Of a stretch of DNA of 64,000 nucleotides, positions 47,291-60,006 are shown in pieces. A program made the position numbers and the translations under genes. The notes under the pieces are model-generated. The model ran no database searches and was not told the DNA's origin. It worked only from the letters and a program-made list of their open reading frames with translations. The DNA lies in the NCBI RefSeq assembly GCF_008802405.1, contig NZ_VZDO01000012.1, positions 1 to 64,000 on the forward strand, given 5' to 3'. This DNA is from Plantimonas leprariae (GTDB taxonomy: Bacteria; Pseudomonadota; Alphaproteobacteria; Rhizobiales; Rhizobiaceae). Positions within the stretch are counted from its first letter, which is position 1. Each line of letters begins with the position of its first letter.

Positions 47291-47292
47291 CC

Positions 47293-47320
47293 GGAAAATA
47301 CGACAGTGTTACTGCCCTAT
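47293..47320 (-). promoter_or_regulatory. 28-bp element upstream of gltD, shared with gltB
   Basis: 24 of 28 bases match 52845-52872 upstream of gltB in the same orientation. The minus-strand core CACTGTCGTATTT is identical in both. The TATTTT/TATTTA end could be a -10 element; the centre CAGTGTTACTG is a short palindrome. Regulatory role inferred from the repetition at two genes of the same pathway. Confidence 0.55.
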
Positions 47321-47357
47321 TTCGCTGCCCGCCGCAAGGGCCCGCTCGCGGGGCGGT

Positions 47358-47987
47358 TCAGGGCGCGGTGGATTTGAAGCTGTCGAGCGCGGAAACCCTG
47401 TTCCACCAATCCCGGACGCCCGGCAGATCGGCGAACTCGTCGAGATGCGGCGTCATCGCGATGTAGGCCATGTGGGGAGCGAGGTAGAAATCCGCGACGC
47501 TGGGTTCGCCGCCGGCGAGCCACGGCGAGTCGCCTTTGATCTTGAACAGTTCCGTGAAGGCCAGCTTCGAGGTCCGCATGGCTTCCTCATGGGCCGCATC
47601 GTTCTTGCCGCCGATCATCTCGGGGAAGAGGTGGTAGCCGACGACGCCCATGATGATCGGGCCGTAGGCGTAGGAATCGATGATGCTCGTCACCATGTCC
47701 ATGCGCGCCGCGTCCTTCGGGTCGCGCGGCACGAGCGCCTTGCCGGGCAGGACGGCATCGAGGTAGCGGGTGATCGCCGGCGTCTCGATCAGGCGCAAGC
47801 CGTCGATGTCGACCACCGGCACCTTGCCGAACGGATGGCGCTCCAGATGCTCGGGGCTCTTCGGCTCGCCTTTCATGACGTCGACGGGCACCTGCTCGTA
47901 ATCCGTCACGCCTTTCTCGGCGAGCAGCATCCGAACGGTGCGGACATAGGTCGAGCCGCTGAAGCCCCAGAGCGTGATCTTCGGCAT
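47358..47987 (-). CDS. Glutathione S-transferase family protein
   Basis: 209 residues. Thioredoxin-like N-terminal domain (about 1-77) with ITLWGFSGSTYVRTVRMLLAEKG (glutathione-site Ser/Tyr region), FGKVPVVDIDG (cis-Pro) and LIETPAITRYLD, then an all-helical C-terminal domain with SVADFYLAPHMAYI. The start at MPKITL has GGAGG five bases upstream. It lies 78 bp downstream of gltB on the same strand and is probably co-transcribed. Substrate unknown. It interrupts the usual gltB-gltD pair. Confidence 0.9.
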   Translation of the reverse strand: MPKITLWGFSGSTYVRTVRMLLAEKGVTDYEQVPVDVMKGEPKSPEHLERHPFGKVPVVDIDGLRLIETPAITRYLDAVLPGKALVPRDPKDAARMDMVTSIIDSYAYGPIIMGVVGYHLFPEMIGGKNDAAHEEAMRTSKLAFTELFKIKGDSPWLAGGEPSVADFYLAPHMAYIAMTPHLDEFADLPGVRDWWNRVSALDSFKSTAP

Positions 47988-48065
47988 CCCATCCTCCATG
48001 AAAAGAGAAGCCGGGACGCGTCCCGGCCTCGGTTTCCCCGAAGATAGAATCCGATCCGGCCGCGG

Positions 48066-52760
<4,695 letters not shown>

Positions 52761-52844
52761 CGCATCGTCTCCCCGCTGCCCGGACCATCGTCCGGCTCGA
52801 TCCGCAATCGCCGTCGCCGACTGTCCGTTCCGTCGAAGCGGAAA

Positions 52845-52872
52845 GGTAAATACGACAGTGATGCTGACCTAT
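52845..52872 (-). promoter_or_regulatory. 28-bp element upstream of gltB, shared with gltD
   Basis: Matches 24 of 28 bases of the element at 47293-47320, same orientation relative to the downstream gene. The minus-strand core CACTGTCGTATTT is conserved. It ends 85 bp before the gltB start codon, a sensible promoter or operator distance. Confidence 0.6.
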
Positions 52873-52930
52873 CTTCGCGCTTATGCCAGAGCGCGAGGAA
52901 ATCCGCAAGCTGGCTCGGTGTGCTCGCTGG

Positions 52931-53680
52931 TCAGCCGTAGGCGCGCAGGAAGAACCGCACGGTCATCGCGGCCGCGAGGAGTACCGTCGCCACGCGCACC
53001 GCGGCCGGCGGCAGTCGCCGCCCGAGCTTCGCGCCGACGTAACCACCGGCGAGCGCGCCCAATCCGAGAACGGCCGCCTGCGCCCACCACACCGCGCCGA
53101 AGGCGGCGAAGCAGAGGGCGGCGATGGTGTTTGCGGCAGTGACGAGCAGGACGCGCGGCGGGTTCAGCGCCTTCACGTCGGCGTCGTCGAGGAGGCTCCA
53201 CGTCGCCATCATCATCAATCCGACGGCGCCGCCGAAGTAGCCGCCGTAGACGCCGAGCAGGAACTGGATTCCGAGGACGGTACCGACGCCGGCGCGAAAG
53301 CGCGCCCGCAGCGACGGTCCGAGCCGGCGGCCGAAGGCGAGAACCAGCGTCGCGACGAGCAGCAGCCAGGGCAGGACCCCGTCGAACAGCGAGGACGGCG
53401 TCCAGAGAAGCAGCAGCGCGCCGACCAGTCCGCCGAGCAGGGTCACCGCCAGCGTCGGCGGCAGCGGCACGCCGCAGACGCTCCGCAATCCGCCGCGATA
53501 GACCCACAGGCTGGCGGCGCTGCCGGGATAGAGCGCGACCGTGCTAGAGGCGTTGGCGGCGACCGACGGCAGGCCGGCGCCGATGAGGGCCGGCAGCGAG
53601 ACGAAGCTGCCGCCGCCGGCGAGCGCGTTCATCGCGCCGGCAAGCACGCCCGCGACGCAGAGGAACAGCCAATCGCCCAT
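52931..53680 (-). CDS. TSUP-family permease (TauE/SafE sulfite exporter family)
   Basis: 249 residues with about seven to eight hydrophobic helices. The first TSUP repeat reads GVLAGAMNALAGGGSFVSLPALIGAGLPSVAANASSTVAL (about 10-49), and the second begins VLGIQFLLGVYGGYFGGAVGLMM (about 134-156). The ATG at 53680 is placed right before the first helix. Inner-membrane exporter of a small anion, substrate unknown. It is divergent from the threonine aldolase gene. Confidence 0.9.
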   Translation of the reverse strand: MGDWLFLCVAGVLAGAMNALAGGGSFVSLPALIGAGLPSVAANASSTVALYPGSAASLWVYRGGLRSVCGVPLPPTLAVTLLGGLVGALLLLWTPSSLFDGVLPWLLLVATLVLAFGRRLGPSLRARFRAGVGTVLGIQFLLGVYGGYFGGAVGLMMMATWSLLDDADVKALNPPRVLLVTAANTIAALCFAAFGAVWWAQAAVLGLGALAGGYVGAKLGRRLPPAAVRVATVLLAAAMTVRFFLRAYG

Positions 53681-53768
53681 GCCGCCGGCATAAGAGCCTC
53701 CGCCGCCGCCCGCAAGTCGCGCCGGCGCCGGCTTGTCCGGGATCGCGGCCCGGTATAGGCACGCGGCC

Positions 53769-54818
53769 ATGTTCTTCGCATCCGACAACTGGTCCGGCCC
53801 GCATCCGGCCGTCAACGCAGCGCTCGCCGAGCACGGGGCGGGCATGGCCGCCGCCTACGGCACCAGCGACCTCGACAAGGCGGTCGAGCAGCGGTTCAAC
53901 GAGATCTTCGAGCGCGAGGTGGCGGTGTTCTTCGTCGGCACCGGCACGGCGGCGAATTCGCTGTCCTTCGCGGCGCTGAACCGGCCCGGCGGCGTGGTGC
54001 TCTGCCACCGCGAGGCGCACGTGATCGAGGACGAGTGCGGCGCGCCGGAGTTCTTCACCCACGGCGCGCGGATGGCGCCCGTCGATGGCGCGCTAGGCAT
54101 GATCGACCCGTTCAACCTCCGTCGCGAGCTGAAGCGCTTCAACCCCGGCTTCGTCCACGCCGGCCAGCCGATGGCGGTGTCGATCTCGCAGCCGAGCGAG
54201 GCCGGCACGATCTACCCGACCGAGGCGCTGGAGGCGATCGCCGGCATCGCGCACGAGCACCAGCTTTCGCTGCACATGGACGGCGCGCGCTTCGCGAACG
54301 CGCTCGTCGCCAGCAACCTGTCGCCGGCCGAGATGACCTGGAAGCGCGGCGTCGACATCTTGTCCTTCGGCGCGACCAAGAACGGCTGCTGGTGCGCGGA
54401 AGCGGTGATCTTCTTCGATCCCGAGAAGGCGAAGCAGTTCCCCTACATTCGCAAGCGCGGCGCGCAGCTCTTCTCCAAGACGCGCTTCATCGCCGCACAG
54501 TTCATGGCCTATTTCGACGGCGGCCTCTGGCTCGATCTCGCCCGCCACGCCAACGCCATGGCCGACGAGCTGCGGACTGCGCTCGATGCGGGCAGCCACG
54601 CGCGCCAGGCCTGGGCGACGCGGACCAACGAGGTCTTCGCGATCATCGAGAAAGGCACCGCCGAGCGCCTGCGCTCGGAAGGCGCGGTGTTCTACGATTG
54701 GAACCCGCCGCACTCCTCCCACGACATCCTGAAGGACGACGAGACATTGGCACGGCTGGTCACGAGCTGGTCGACCACGAAAGAGGACGTCGCCGGCTTC
54801 GCATCGCTCATCGCCTGA
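53769..54818 (+). CDS. Low-specificity L-threonine aldolase family protein
   Basis: 349 residues, fold type I PLP enzyme. FFASDNWSGPHPAV opens the protein. VGTGTAANSL (about 57-66) is the phosphate-binding region, HMDGARFANAL (169-179, Asp171) stacks on the cofactor, and SFGATKNGCWCAEAVIFF carries the Schiff-base Lys204. The enzymes cleave threonine or allo-threonine to glycine and acetaldehyde, and related ones act on phenylserine. Cytosolic. The upstream gap to the divergent permease gene is 88 bp. Confidence 0.93.
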   Translation: MFFASDNWSGPHPAVNAALAEHGAGMAAAYGTSDLDKAVEQRFNEIFEREVAVFFVGTGTAANSLSFAALNRPGGVVLCHREAHVIEDECGAPEFFTHGARMAPVDGALGMIDPFNLRRELKRFNPGFVHAGQPMAVSISQPSEAGTIYPTEALEAIAGIAHEHQLSLHMDGARFANALVASNLSPAEMTWKRGVDILSFGATKNGCWCAEAVIFFDPEKAKQFPYIRKRGAQLFSKTRFIAAQFMAYFDGGLWLDLARHANAMADELRTALDAGSHARQAWATRTNEVFAIIEKGTAERLRSEGAVFYDWNPPHSSHDILKDDETLARLVTSWSTTKEDVAGFASLIA

Positions 54819-54876
54819 CCGCCGGAACCGATCGCCGCCCGGTCCGATTTCTCCTCCCATCCGAGGAGGAACGATC

Positions 54877-55158
54877 ATGGCTACCGGTACCGACGCATAC
54901 GAACAGGGCAAGCTCGCCTTCCAGAACAACCATCCGATGTCGTCCTGCGAGTTCCCGGTCGGCTCGACGCTGCGCGAGGACTGGATGAACGGCTGGAACG
55001 GGGCGCGCAACGCTTCCCCGACCGGCGACGGCCCGCAAGGCGACCAGCACCCCGGCATGATGGGCGACGGCACGGAAGAGCAGAACCTCAACCAGAAGGG
55101 CAACCCCTCCGCGCGCATCTCCGAATCGGACGTGAAGGCGGCCTTCGGCAAGGGGTGA
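54877..55158 (+). CDS. Ribosome modulation factor (RMF/CrpP)-like small protein
   Basis: 93 residues. The N-terminal part AYEQGKLAF...SSCEFPVGSTLREDWMNGWNGAR (about 7-45) has the RMF-like spacing of Tyr-x-x-Gly, Cys-Pro-like turn and W-x-x-G-W. The C-terminal half is Gly/Asn-rich and hydrophilic. RMF dimerises and inactivates ribosomes in stationary phase; CrpP-like relatives are of uncertain role. Strong GAGGA Shine-Dalgarno. It stands alone after the threonine aldolase gene and converges on hsp20 with a shared terminator. Confidence 0.75.
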   Translation: MATGTDAYEQGKLAFQNNHPMSSCEFPVGSTLREDWMNGWNGARNASPTGDGPQGDQHPGMMGDGTEEQNLNQKGNPSARISESDVKAAFGKG

Positions 55159-55191
55159 ACCGACTATCGCGAGTTAGTCCCGCAAACGAAG

Positions 55192-55213
55192 ACGGCGCCC
55201 CGAAGGGCGCCGT
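55192..55213. terminator. Bidirectional hairpin between RMF-like gene and hsp20
   Basis: Perfect 9-bp stem ACGGCGCCC/GGGCGCCGT with CGAA loop, between convergent genes. T tracts are weak. Confidence 0.7.
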
Positions 55214-55240
55214 TCGCATATCCGACGACGGGTCGGTCGA

Positions 55241-55708
55241 TCAGGCGGCGTTCGCCTCGATCTGCCTGGCGTTCTCGTTGCCGGCCGCCGTCGCGATCTC
55301 GATCTTCCGGGGCTTCATCGCCTCCGGAATGACGCGGACGAGATCGACATGGAGAAGACCGTTCTTCAGCGTCGCGCCCTTCACCTCGACATGGTCGGCA
55401 AGCTGGAAGCGCCGCTCGAAGGCGCGGGACGCGATGCCGCGGTGCAGCACCTCGACGCCTTCCGCCTTCTCCTCGGCCTTCTCGCCCTTCACGGTCAGCG
55501 TGTTCTCACGCGACTCGATCGAAAGGTCGGATTCGCCGAAGCCCGCGACCGCCATGGTCACGCGGTAGGCGTTCTCGCCGGTCCGCTCGATGTTGTACGG
55601 CGGGTAGGCCGGCGCGGCGTCCGACTGCGCCAGCGTGTCGAGACGCGAAAAGAGACGGTCGAAGCCGACGGTGGAACGATAGAGGGGAGCAAAATCAACG
55701 GGACGCAT
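55241..55708 (-). CDS. Small heat shock protein (Hsp20/alpha-crystallin family)
   Basis: 155 residues. The alpha-crystallin domain covers about 35-130: YPPYNIERTGENAYRVTMAVAGF, LTVKGEKAEE, and the conserved RAFERRFQLADHVEVKGATLKNGLLHVDL. The N-terminus (DFAPLYRSTVGFDRLF) is of the IbpA/rhizobial class A type. An ATP-independent holdase. The leader carries a ROSE-like hairpin hiding the Shine-Dalgarno and a sigma-32-like promoter, so heat induction at two levels is predicted. Convergent with the RMF-like gene. Confidence 0.95.
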   Translation of the reverse strand: MRPVDFAPLYRSTVGFDRLFSRLDTLAQSDAAPAYPPYNIERTGENAYRVTMAVAGFGESDLSIESRENTLTVKGEKAEEKAEGVEVLHRGIASRAFERRFQLADHVEVKGATLKNGLLHVDLVRVIPEAMKPRKIEIATAAGNENARQIEANAA

Positions 55709-55713
55709 GGTTC

Positions 55714-55813
55714 GTTCTCCACTTGAGCAACAGGTTGATGCGGTCGGGTCCGATCCTTGGCTCCCGCCACGCGGCGAGCCGACCGAAACCCGTGATCCCT
55801 TGCGGCGATCACG
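55714..55813 (-). promoter_or_regulatory. ROSE-like RNA thermometer in the hsp20 leader
   Basis: The final hairpin (minus strand 55731-55714) pairs GUU and CUC with GAG and AAC, leaving one G bulged within UUGCUC opposite the Shine-Dalgarno GGAG. This is the arrangement known for ROSE elements of rhizobial small heat-shock genes. Upstream stems include CCGTGATC/GATCACGG (8 bp) and GGTCGG/CCGACC. Melting would expose the ribosome-binding site eight bases before the ATG. Confidence 0.7.
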
Positions 55814-55819
55814 GACCGG

Positions 55820-55848
55820 ATGTGGTGGGTCAGCCGGGCCCCTGCAAG
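55820..55848 (-). promoter_or_regulatory. Putative sigma-32 promoter of hsp20
   Basis: Minus strand: CTTGCA at 55848-55843, 17-base spacer, CCACAT at 55825-55820. This is close to the RpoH pattern CTTGAA/CCCCAT. It would give a leader of about 105 nt, the size of a ROSE region. Confidence 0.5.
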
Positions 55849-55946
55849 CGCTCGAAGCGGGAATTCCGCACCTGAACGCAAAATGAATGAATCCTTCCGA
55901 AATCGTTCAGATGCAGGAGCTTAGACCTGTCTCCACGAGCCGCCGG

Positions 55947-56456
55947 ATGCGGGTCTTCTTGGAGGCGAGTTTCGTGAGATCCGCTCTGGCAGCGTTGGCA
56001 TTCCTCGCCGTCCCGGCCTTCACCGGCGGACCGGCGGCCGCGTTCGATCGCTTCGGCGACGAAGGACCGGGCATCTTCTCCGTACAGGAGCGCGGCTGGG
56101 GCGACGACTGGCGCGAGCGGCGGGACTGGCGCGGCGGCTGGGACCATCGTGGCGGCTGGGGCCGGCGCGGCGACATGCTGTCCGAGGGTCAGGTCGCGCG
56201 CCGCCTGATGCGGCAGGGCTTCGTGCGGATCGACGACGTCGATCTTCGGCGCGACCGCTACATCGTCACGGCCATCCGCCCGAACGGCGCGCTGATCCGC
56301 CTGGCCGTCAATGCCTATGACGGCGACGTCGTCGCCCGCGAGCGGATCGGCTGGGTGGCCGGCGGTCGCGGCGGCTACGATCGCGACTACCGCCGGCCCG
56401 CGACCGGGATCGAGTTCGATCTCGGCGGCGGCACGCTCGGCGTCTATTCCCGCTGA
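55947..56456 (+). CDS. Small secreted protein, Arg/Gly/Trp-rich, PepSY-like C-terminus
   Basis: About 169 residues from this start. The signal peptide (LEASFVRSALAALAFLAVPAFTGGPAAA) is followed by a Trp/Arg/Gly-rich stretch (about 50-75, WGDDWRERRDWRGGWDHRGG). A C-terminal domain of about 80 residues reads MLSEGQVARRLMRQGFVRIDDVDLRRDRYIVTAIRPNGALIRLAVNAYDGDVV, reminiscent of PepSY modules. Starts upstream at 55887 and 55911 are possible; 55947 gives the most normal signal peptide. Periplasmic, function unknown. Divergent from hsp20. Confidence 0.75.
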   Translation: MRVFLEASFVRSALAALAFLAVPAFTGGPAAAFDRFGDEGPGIFSVQERGWGDDWRERRDWRGGWDHRGGWGRRGDMLSEGQVARRLMRQGFVRIDDVDLRRDRYIVTAIRPNGALIRLAVNAYDGDVVARERIGWVAGGRGGYDRDYRRPATGIEFDLGGGTLGVYSR

Positions 56457-56629
56457 TCGCAGCGGGGTTCGAAACGGCTGCAACGTCCCGTCCCTTCCGT
56501 TGCGGTCGCCGGGCCGGGAGCTTCCTCGGAGGCTTCCGGCCCAACTTTTTCCGAGTGGCGTTGCGGTGAGGAGCGGTTGACTTCGCCGCGCACGGGCGTC
56601 CTTTAAGGCAACGCCCTACGACGACACCG

Positions 56630-57601
56630 ATGAACGCATCCGCTCCCTTCGACAGCCTCGTCGAGATTTCCGGCAATCCGAAACCGTTCGGTATTTCGGT
56701 CGGCACGCTGGCCGCCGCCGACCGCGTCCGGCTCCGCTACGCGGTCGCGCCCGCGCGCGCGCCGAAGACCCGCGGCACGGTGATCCTGCTGCAGGGTCGC
56801 AACGAAGCGATCGAGAAATATTTCGAGACGATCGACGACCTGACGGCGCGCGGCTACATGGTGGCCACCTTCGACTGGCGAGGCCAGGGCGGCTCGCAGC
56901 GGACTTCACGCAACCCGTCGAAGGGCCACGTCGCGAGGTTCGACAGCTATCGCATCGATCTCGAAGCGGTGTTCCGCGACGTGGTGCTGCCGGACTGCCG
57001 CGGCCCCTACGCCATCCTCGCCCATTCCATGGGCGCGACGGTCGCGATCCTCGCCGCGCCGACCCTTTACAACCGCGTCGAGCGGATCGTCGCCAGCGCG
57101 CCGATGATCGCGCTGGCCGGCGTCAAGCCGCGCACGAACCAGATCTTCTACGCCTCCAGCCTGTTGAAATGGACCGGCCTCGGCTCGCTGAACGTCCGGA
57201 ACGGCGTCCGGCAGTCGGCCCGCTACACGCTGGCGAAGAACCCGCTGACCACCGACCGCCGCCGGTTCGAGCGCAACCGCCGGCTCGCCGAAGCCGCGCC
57301 GCACCTCTTCGTCGGCGGGCCGACGGCCGGCTGGCTCGCCGCCGCGTCGCAGGCGATGCGGCGGCTGGACGATTCCGACGTGATCGCGGCGATGCGCGTG
57401 CCGACGCTCGTCGTCACGGCCGGCGCAGACGCCGTGGTGTCGAGCGCGGCGGCCGAGCGGCTCGCCTGGCGCATGCGGTCCGGCCACGCGCTGGAGATGC
57501 CCGGAGCGCGGCACGAGTTGCTGCAGGAGGCGGACCGGTTCCGCGAGCCGTTCCTCGCGGCCTTCGACGCCTTCGCGGGCGGCGCGCTGCCGGCCGACTA
57601 G
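56630..57601 (+). CDS. Alpha/beta hydrolase (lysophospholipase-like)
   Basis: 323 residues. Serine-hydrolase fold with GTVILLQGRNEAIEKYFETIDDLTARGYMVATFDWRGQGGS (about 48-89, oxyanion-hole side), nucleophile Ser in ILAHSMGATVAIL (about 129-141), acid residue in VVTAGADAVVSS and catalytic His in GARHELLQEADRF. This is the pattern of monoglyceride lipase/PldB-type lysophospholipases. No clear signal peptide. Convergent with hisN, with four bases of overlap at their ends. Confidence 0.9.
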   Translation: MNASAPFDSLVEISGNPKPFGISVGTLAAADRVRLRYAVAPARAPKTRGTVILLQGRNEAIEKYFETIDDLTARGYMVATFDWRGQGGSQRTSRNPSKGHVARFDSYRIDLEAVFRDVVLPDCRGPYAILAHSMGATVAILAAPTLYNRVERIVASAPMIALAGVKPRTNQIFYASSLLKWTGLGSLNVRNGVRQSARYTLAKNPLTTDRRRFERNRRLAEAAPHLFVGGPTAGWLAAASQAMRRLDDSDVIAAMRVPTLVVTAGADAVVSSAAAERLAWRMRSGHALEMPGARHELLQEADRFREPFLAAFDAFAGGALPAD

Positions 57602-58386
57602 CCGTTCAGGATGTCCAGCGCGGCGGCATGGAGTTCCGGCGTCGCGGCCGCGATCACGTCGCCGCCGTCCTCGGCGCGAGCGCCTTCGAAGGTCGTGACG
57701 ATGCCGCCGGCCTGCTCGACGATCGGAATCAGCGCCGCGATATCGTAGGGCTTCAGGCCCGGCTCCACGACGAGATCGACCTGCCCGGCTGCCAGCATCG
57801 CGAAGGCGTAGCAATCGGTGCCGAAGCGCGTGAGGCGCGCCTTCGCCTCCAGCGCCTCGAAGCGCCGCAGCATGTCGCCGCCGAAGAGCCGCGGGGTCGT
57901 GGTGAAGACCACCGCCTCGGCGATCGCCGTCGTTCCCCGCACCCGGTTCTCGGCGCTCCCCGTTCGGTCGGATCGCCAGGACGCGTTGCCATCGGCCCAG
58001 AATCGCTCGCCCGTAAAGGGCTGGCTCATGATACCGAGCCGCGCCCGGTCATCGACGGTGAGGCCGATCAGCGTGCCCCAGACCGGGATACCGGAGATGA
58101 AGGCGCGCGTGCCGTCGATCGGGTCGATCACCCAGCGGAACGGCCCCTCCCCGGTCGAACCATGCTCCTCGCCGAGAACGGCATGCGCGGGGTATTCGGC
58201 CTCGATCAGGGCGCGGATGGCGCGTTCGGCCGCGCGGTCGGCCTCCGTCACGGGGTCGAAGGCGCTCGCGTCCTTGTTATCGACCGCGCCCGCCCGCCGG
58301 AAGCGCGGCAAGGTTTCGCCGTCGGCGGCATCCGCCAGCCGGAACAGGAAATCGGCAGTGGGAAGATCGCCTGGATCCACGCTCAT
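57598..58386 (-). CDS. hisN: Histidinol-phosphatase (inositol monophosphatase family)
   Basis: 262 residues. Metal-binding motifs are GEEHG (about 73-77), WVIDPIDGTRAFISGIPVWGTLIGL (about 86-110) and the C-terminal KPYDIAALIPIVEQAGG. The TRAFISGxPxWGTLIGL extension is typical of HisN-type histidinol-phosphatases that complete histidine synthesis, rather than SuhB. The start overlaps the N-formylglutamate amidohydrolase stop (ATGA). The function is assigned by family subtype and not by context, since no other his gene is present. Confidence 0.88.
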   Translation of the reverse strand: MSVDPGDLPTADFLFRLADAADGETLPRFRRAGAVDNKDASAFDPVTEADRAAERAIRALIEAEYPAHAVLGEEHGSTGEGPFRWVIDPIDGTRAFISGIPVWGTLIGLTVDDRARLGIMSQPFTGERFWADGNASWRSDRTGSAENRVRGTTAIAEAVVFTTTPRLFGGDMLRRFEALEAKARLTRFGTDCYAFAMLAAGQVDLVVEPGLKPYDIAALIPIVEQAGGIVTTFEGARAEDGGDVIAAATPELHAAALDILNG

Positions 58387-59282
58387 TCCGCCGCCGCCAA
58401 TTGCTGGAACTCGTCGCCGATCGCCGCGGCGAAGCTTGCGGCAAAACGCATCATGTCGTGCTTCACCGCGCTGAAGTTCCGCCCCGGCTCGAACCGGCGC
58501 TCGTCGGCATAGAGGTGACGGTTGATCTCGATCTGGACGACATGGACGCCGGCGGCGGGCCGGCCGTAGCGCTCGGTGATGTAGCCGCCGGCATAGGGCT
58601 TGTTGCGGGTGACGTCGTAGCCGAGCATCGCCAGCGCCCGGATCGCGTAGCCGACCACGGCGTCGGAGGCGCTGGTCCCGAACCGGTCGCCCACCACGAA
58701 GTCCGGCCGGCGGCCGCCGGGCATGGCGCGCACCGTCGAGGGCATCGAGTGGCAGTCGAGGAGCACCGCCACGCCGAAGCGCTCGCGCGTCACCCGCACG
58801 AGGTGTTCGAGGCTTTCATGGAAGGGCTTGTAGATCTGCTCGATCCGCCCGAGCGCCTCGTCGAGCGCCAGCTTGCCGCGATAGATCTCCTCGCGCTCGG
58901 CGACGATGCGGGGGATGGTGCCGAGGCCGCCCGCGACGCGCACGGAGGTGGAATTGACGAAGGGGGGCAGCGGGTCGCGGAACATCCGCGAGTCGAGCTC
59001 GTAGGGCTCGCGGTTGACGTCGAGGAAGGCGCGCGGGAAGCGGGCGATCTGCAGCGGCGCGCCGATGGACGGAACGAAGTCGAACAGGAGATCGACGAAG
59101 AGGTCTTCCGAGCGCCGGATCGCCTCGGCCGACAGGCGCGACGCGGCGAGGAAGGACAGCGGATAGGCGCGCCCCGAATGCGGCGAACAGAAAACGATCG
59201 GAACCTTCTGGAGGGTGGGCGCCCGCACCTCGAAGGCTGGACAGGGTCCGGCCGAGGTTTCAAGGATGGCAGGTTCCGGCAA
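58383..59282 (-). CDS. N-formylglutamate amidohydrolase family protein
   Basis: 299 residues. The family blocks PIVFCSPHSGRAYP (about 28-41), FPRAFLDVNREPYELD, LLDCHSMPS (about 174-182) and VVQIEINRHLYADE (about 248-261) contain the predicted zinc ligands. HutG-type enzymes release glutamate from N-formylglutamate at the end of histidine degradation; related proteins remove N-formyl or arginine-type groups elsewhere. The only start in range is TTG (59282) with a weak GGAA nearby, so the N-terminus is uncertain. Co-transcribed with hisN and divergent from cpdR. Confidence 0.87.
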   Translation of the reverse strand: MPEPAILETSAGPCPAFEVRAPTLQKVPIVFCSPHSGRAYPLSFLAASRLSAEAIRRSEDLFVDLLFDFVPSIGAPLQIARFPRAFLDVNREPYELDSRMFRDPLPPFVNSTSVRVAGGLGTIPRIVAEREEIYRGKLALDEALGRIEQIYKPFHESLEHLVRVTRERFGVAVLLDCHSMPSTVRAMPGGRRPDFVVGDRFGTSASDAVVGYAIRALAMLGYDVTRNKPYAGGYITERYGRPAAGVHVVQIEINRHLYADERRFEPGRNFSAVKHDMMRFAASFAAAIGDEFQQLAAAE

Positions 59283-59443
59283 TCGTTCCGCGTCCGAGCG
59301 TCAGGGACATTGAGCATGCCGCAAACTAGGCGTTCGGTCCACGCATTCCACATGGGCAATCTTCGCACAATCTGTTAATGCGAGCGTGAGAAGGACGAAG
59401 CTAGCGCCGCCGGCATTTCGACGCGGCGAACCGGAACACGCCG

Positions 59444-59809
59444 ATGTCAAAGATCCTGCTGGCCGAAGACGACAACGATATGCGCCGTTTCCTGGCGAAA
59501 GCGCTGGAGAAGGCCGGCTACGAGGTCGTATCGTTCGACAACGGCGGCAGCGCCTACGAGCGCCTGCGCGAAGAGCCGTTCTCGCTGCTGCTCACCGACA
59601 TCGTGATGCCGGAGATGGACGGCATCGAGCTGGCCCGCCGGGCGACCGAGCTCGACCCCGACCTGAAAGTGATGTTCATCACCGGCTTCGCGGCGGTGGC
59701 GCTCAACCCCGATTCGAAGGCCCCGAAGGACGCGAAGATCCTGTCGAAGCCTTTCCACCTGCGCGAGCTCGTCGACGAGGTCGGCAAGATGCTGCAGGAC
59801 GCGGCCTGA
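59444..59809 (+). CDS. cpdR: Single-domain response regulator CpdR (ClpXP adaptor)
   Basis: 121 residues, receiver domain only. MSKILLAEDDNDMRRFLAKALEKAGYEVV is almost the textbook CpdR N-terminus. Phospho-acceptor Asp52 lies in LLLTDIVMPEMDG, and the conserved Lys is in ILSKPFHLRELV. In Caulobacter and rhizobia, unphosphorylated CpdR primes ClpXP to degrade CtrA-pathway substrates and is inactivated by the CckA-ChpT phosphorelay. The C-terminus ends in Ala-Ala, consistent with its own turnover by ClpXP. Confidence 0.94.
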   Translation: MSKILLAEDDNDMRRFLAKALEKAGYEVVSFDNGGSAYERLREEPFSLLLTDIVMPEMDGIELARRATELDPDLKVMFITGFAAVALNPDSKAPKDAKILSKPFHLRELVDEVGKMLQDAA

Positions 59810-59882
59810 TCGGCGATCGGATCGAAGCGTGCCGGCGGACGTCCGGCAACGCATCGAAGCATCGATCCAGCGGACGATGCGC

Positions 59883-59911
59883 TTGACGGCCGCTCGGGAC
59901 TTATGGTCTAT
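59883..59911 (+). promoter_or_regulatory. Putative promoter of tRNA-Val
   Basis: TTGACG at 59883-59888, 17-base spacer, GTCTAT at 59906-59911. The predicted start is about ten bases before the tRNA. Confidence 0.5.
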
Positions 59912-59926
59912 GCCGCCGTGTCGGAT

Positions 59927-60001
<75 letters not shown>

Positions 60002-60006
<5 letters not shown>

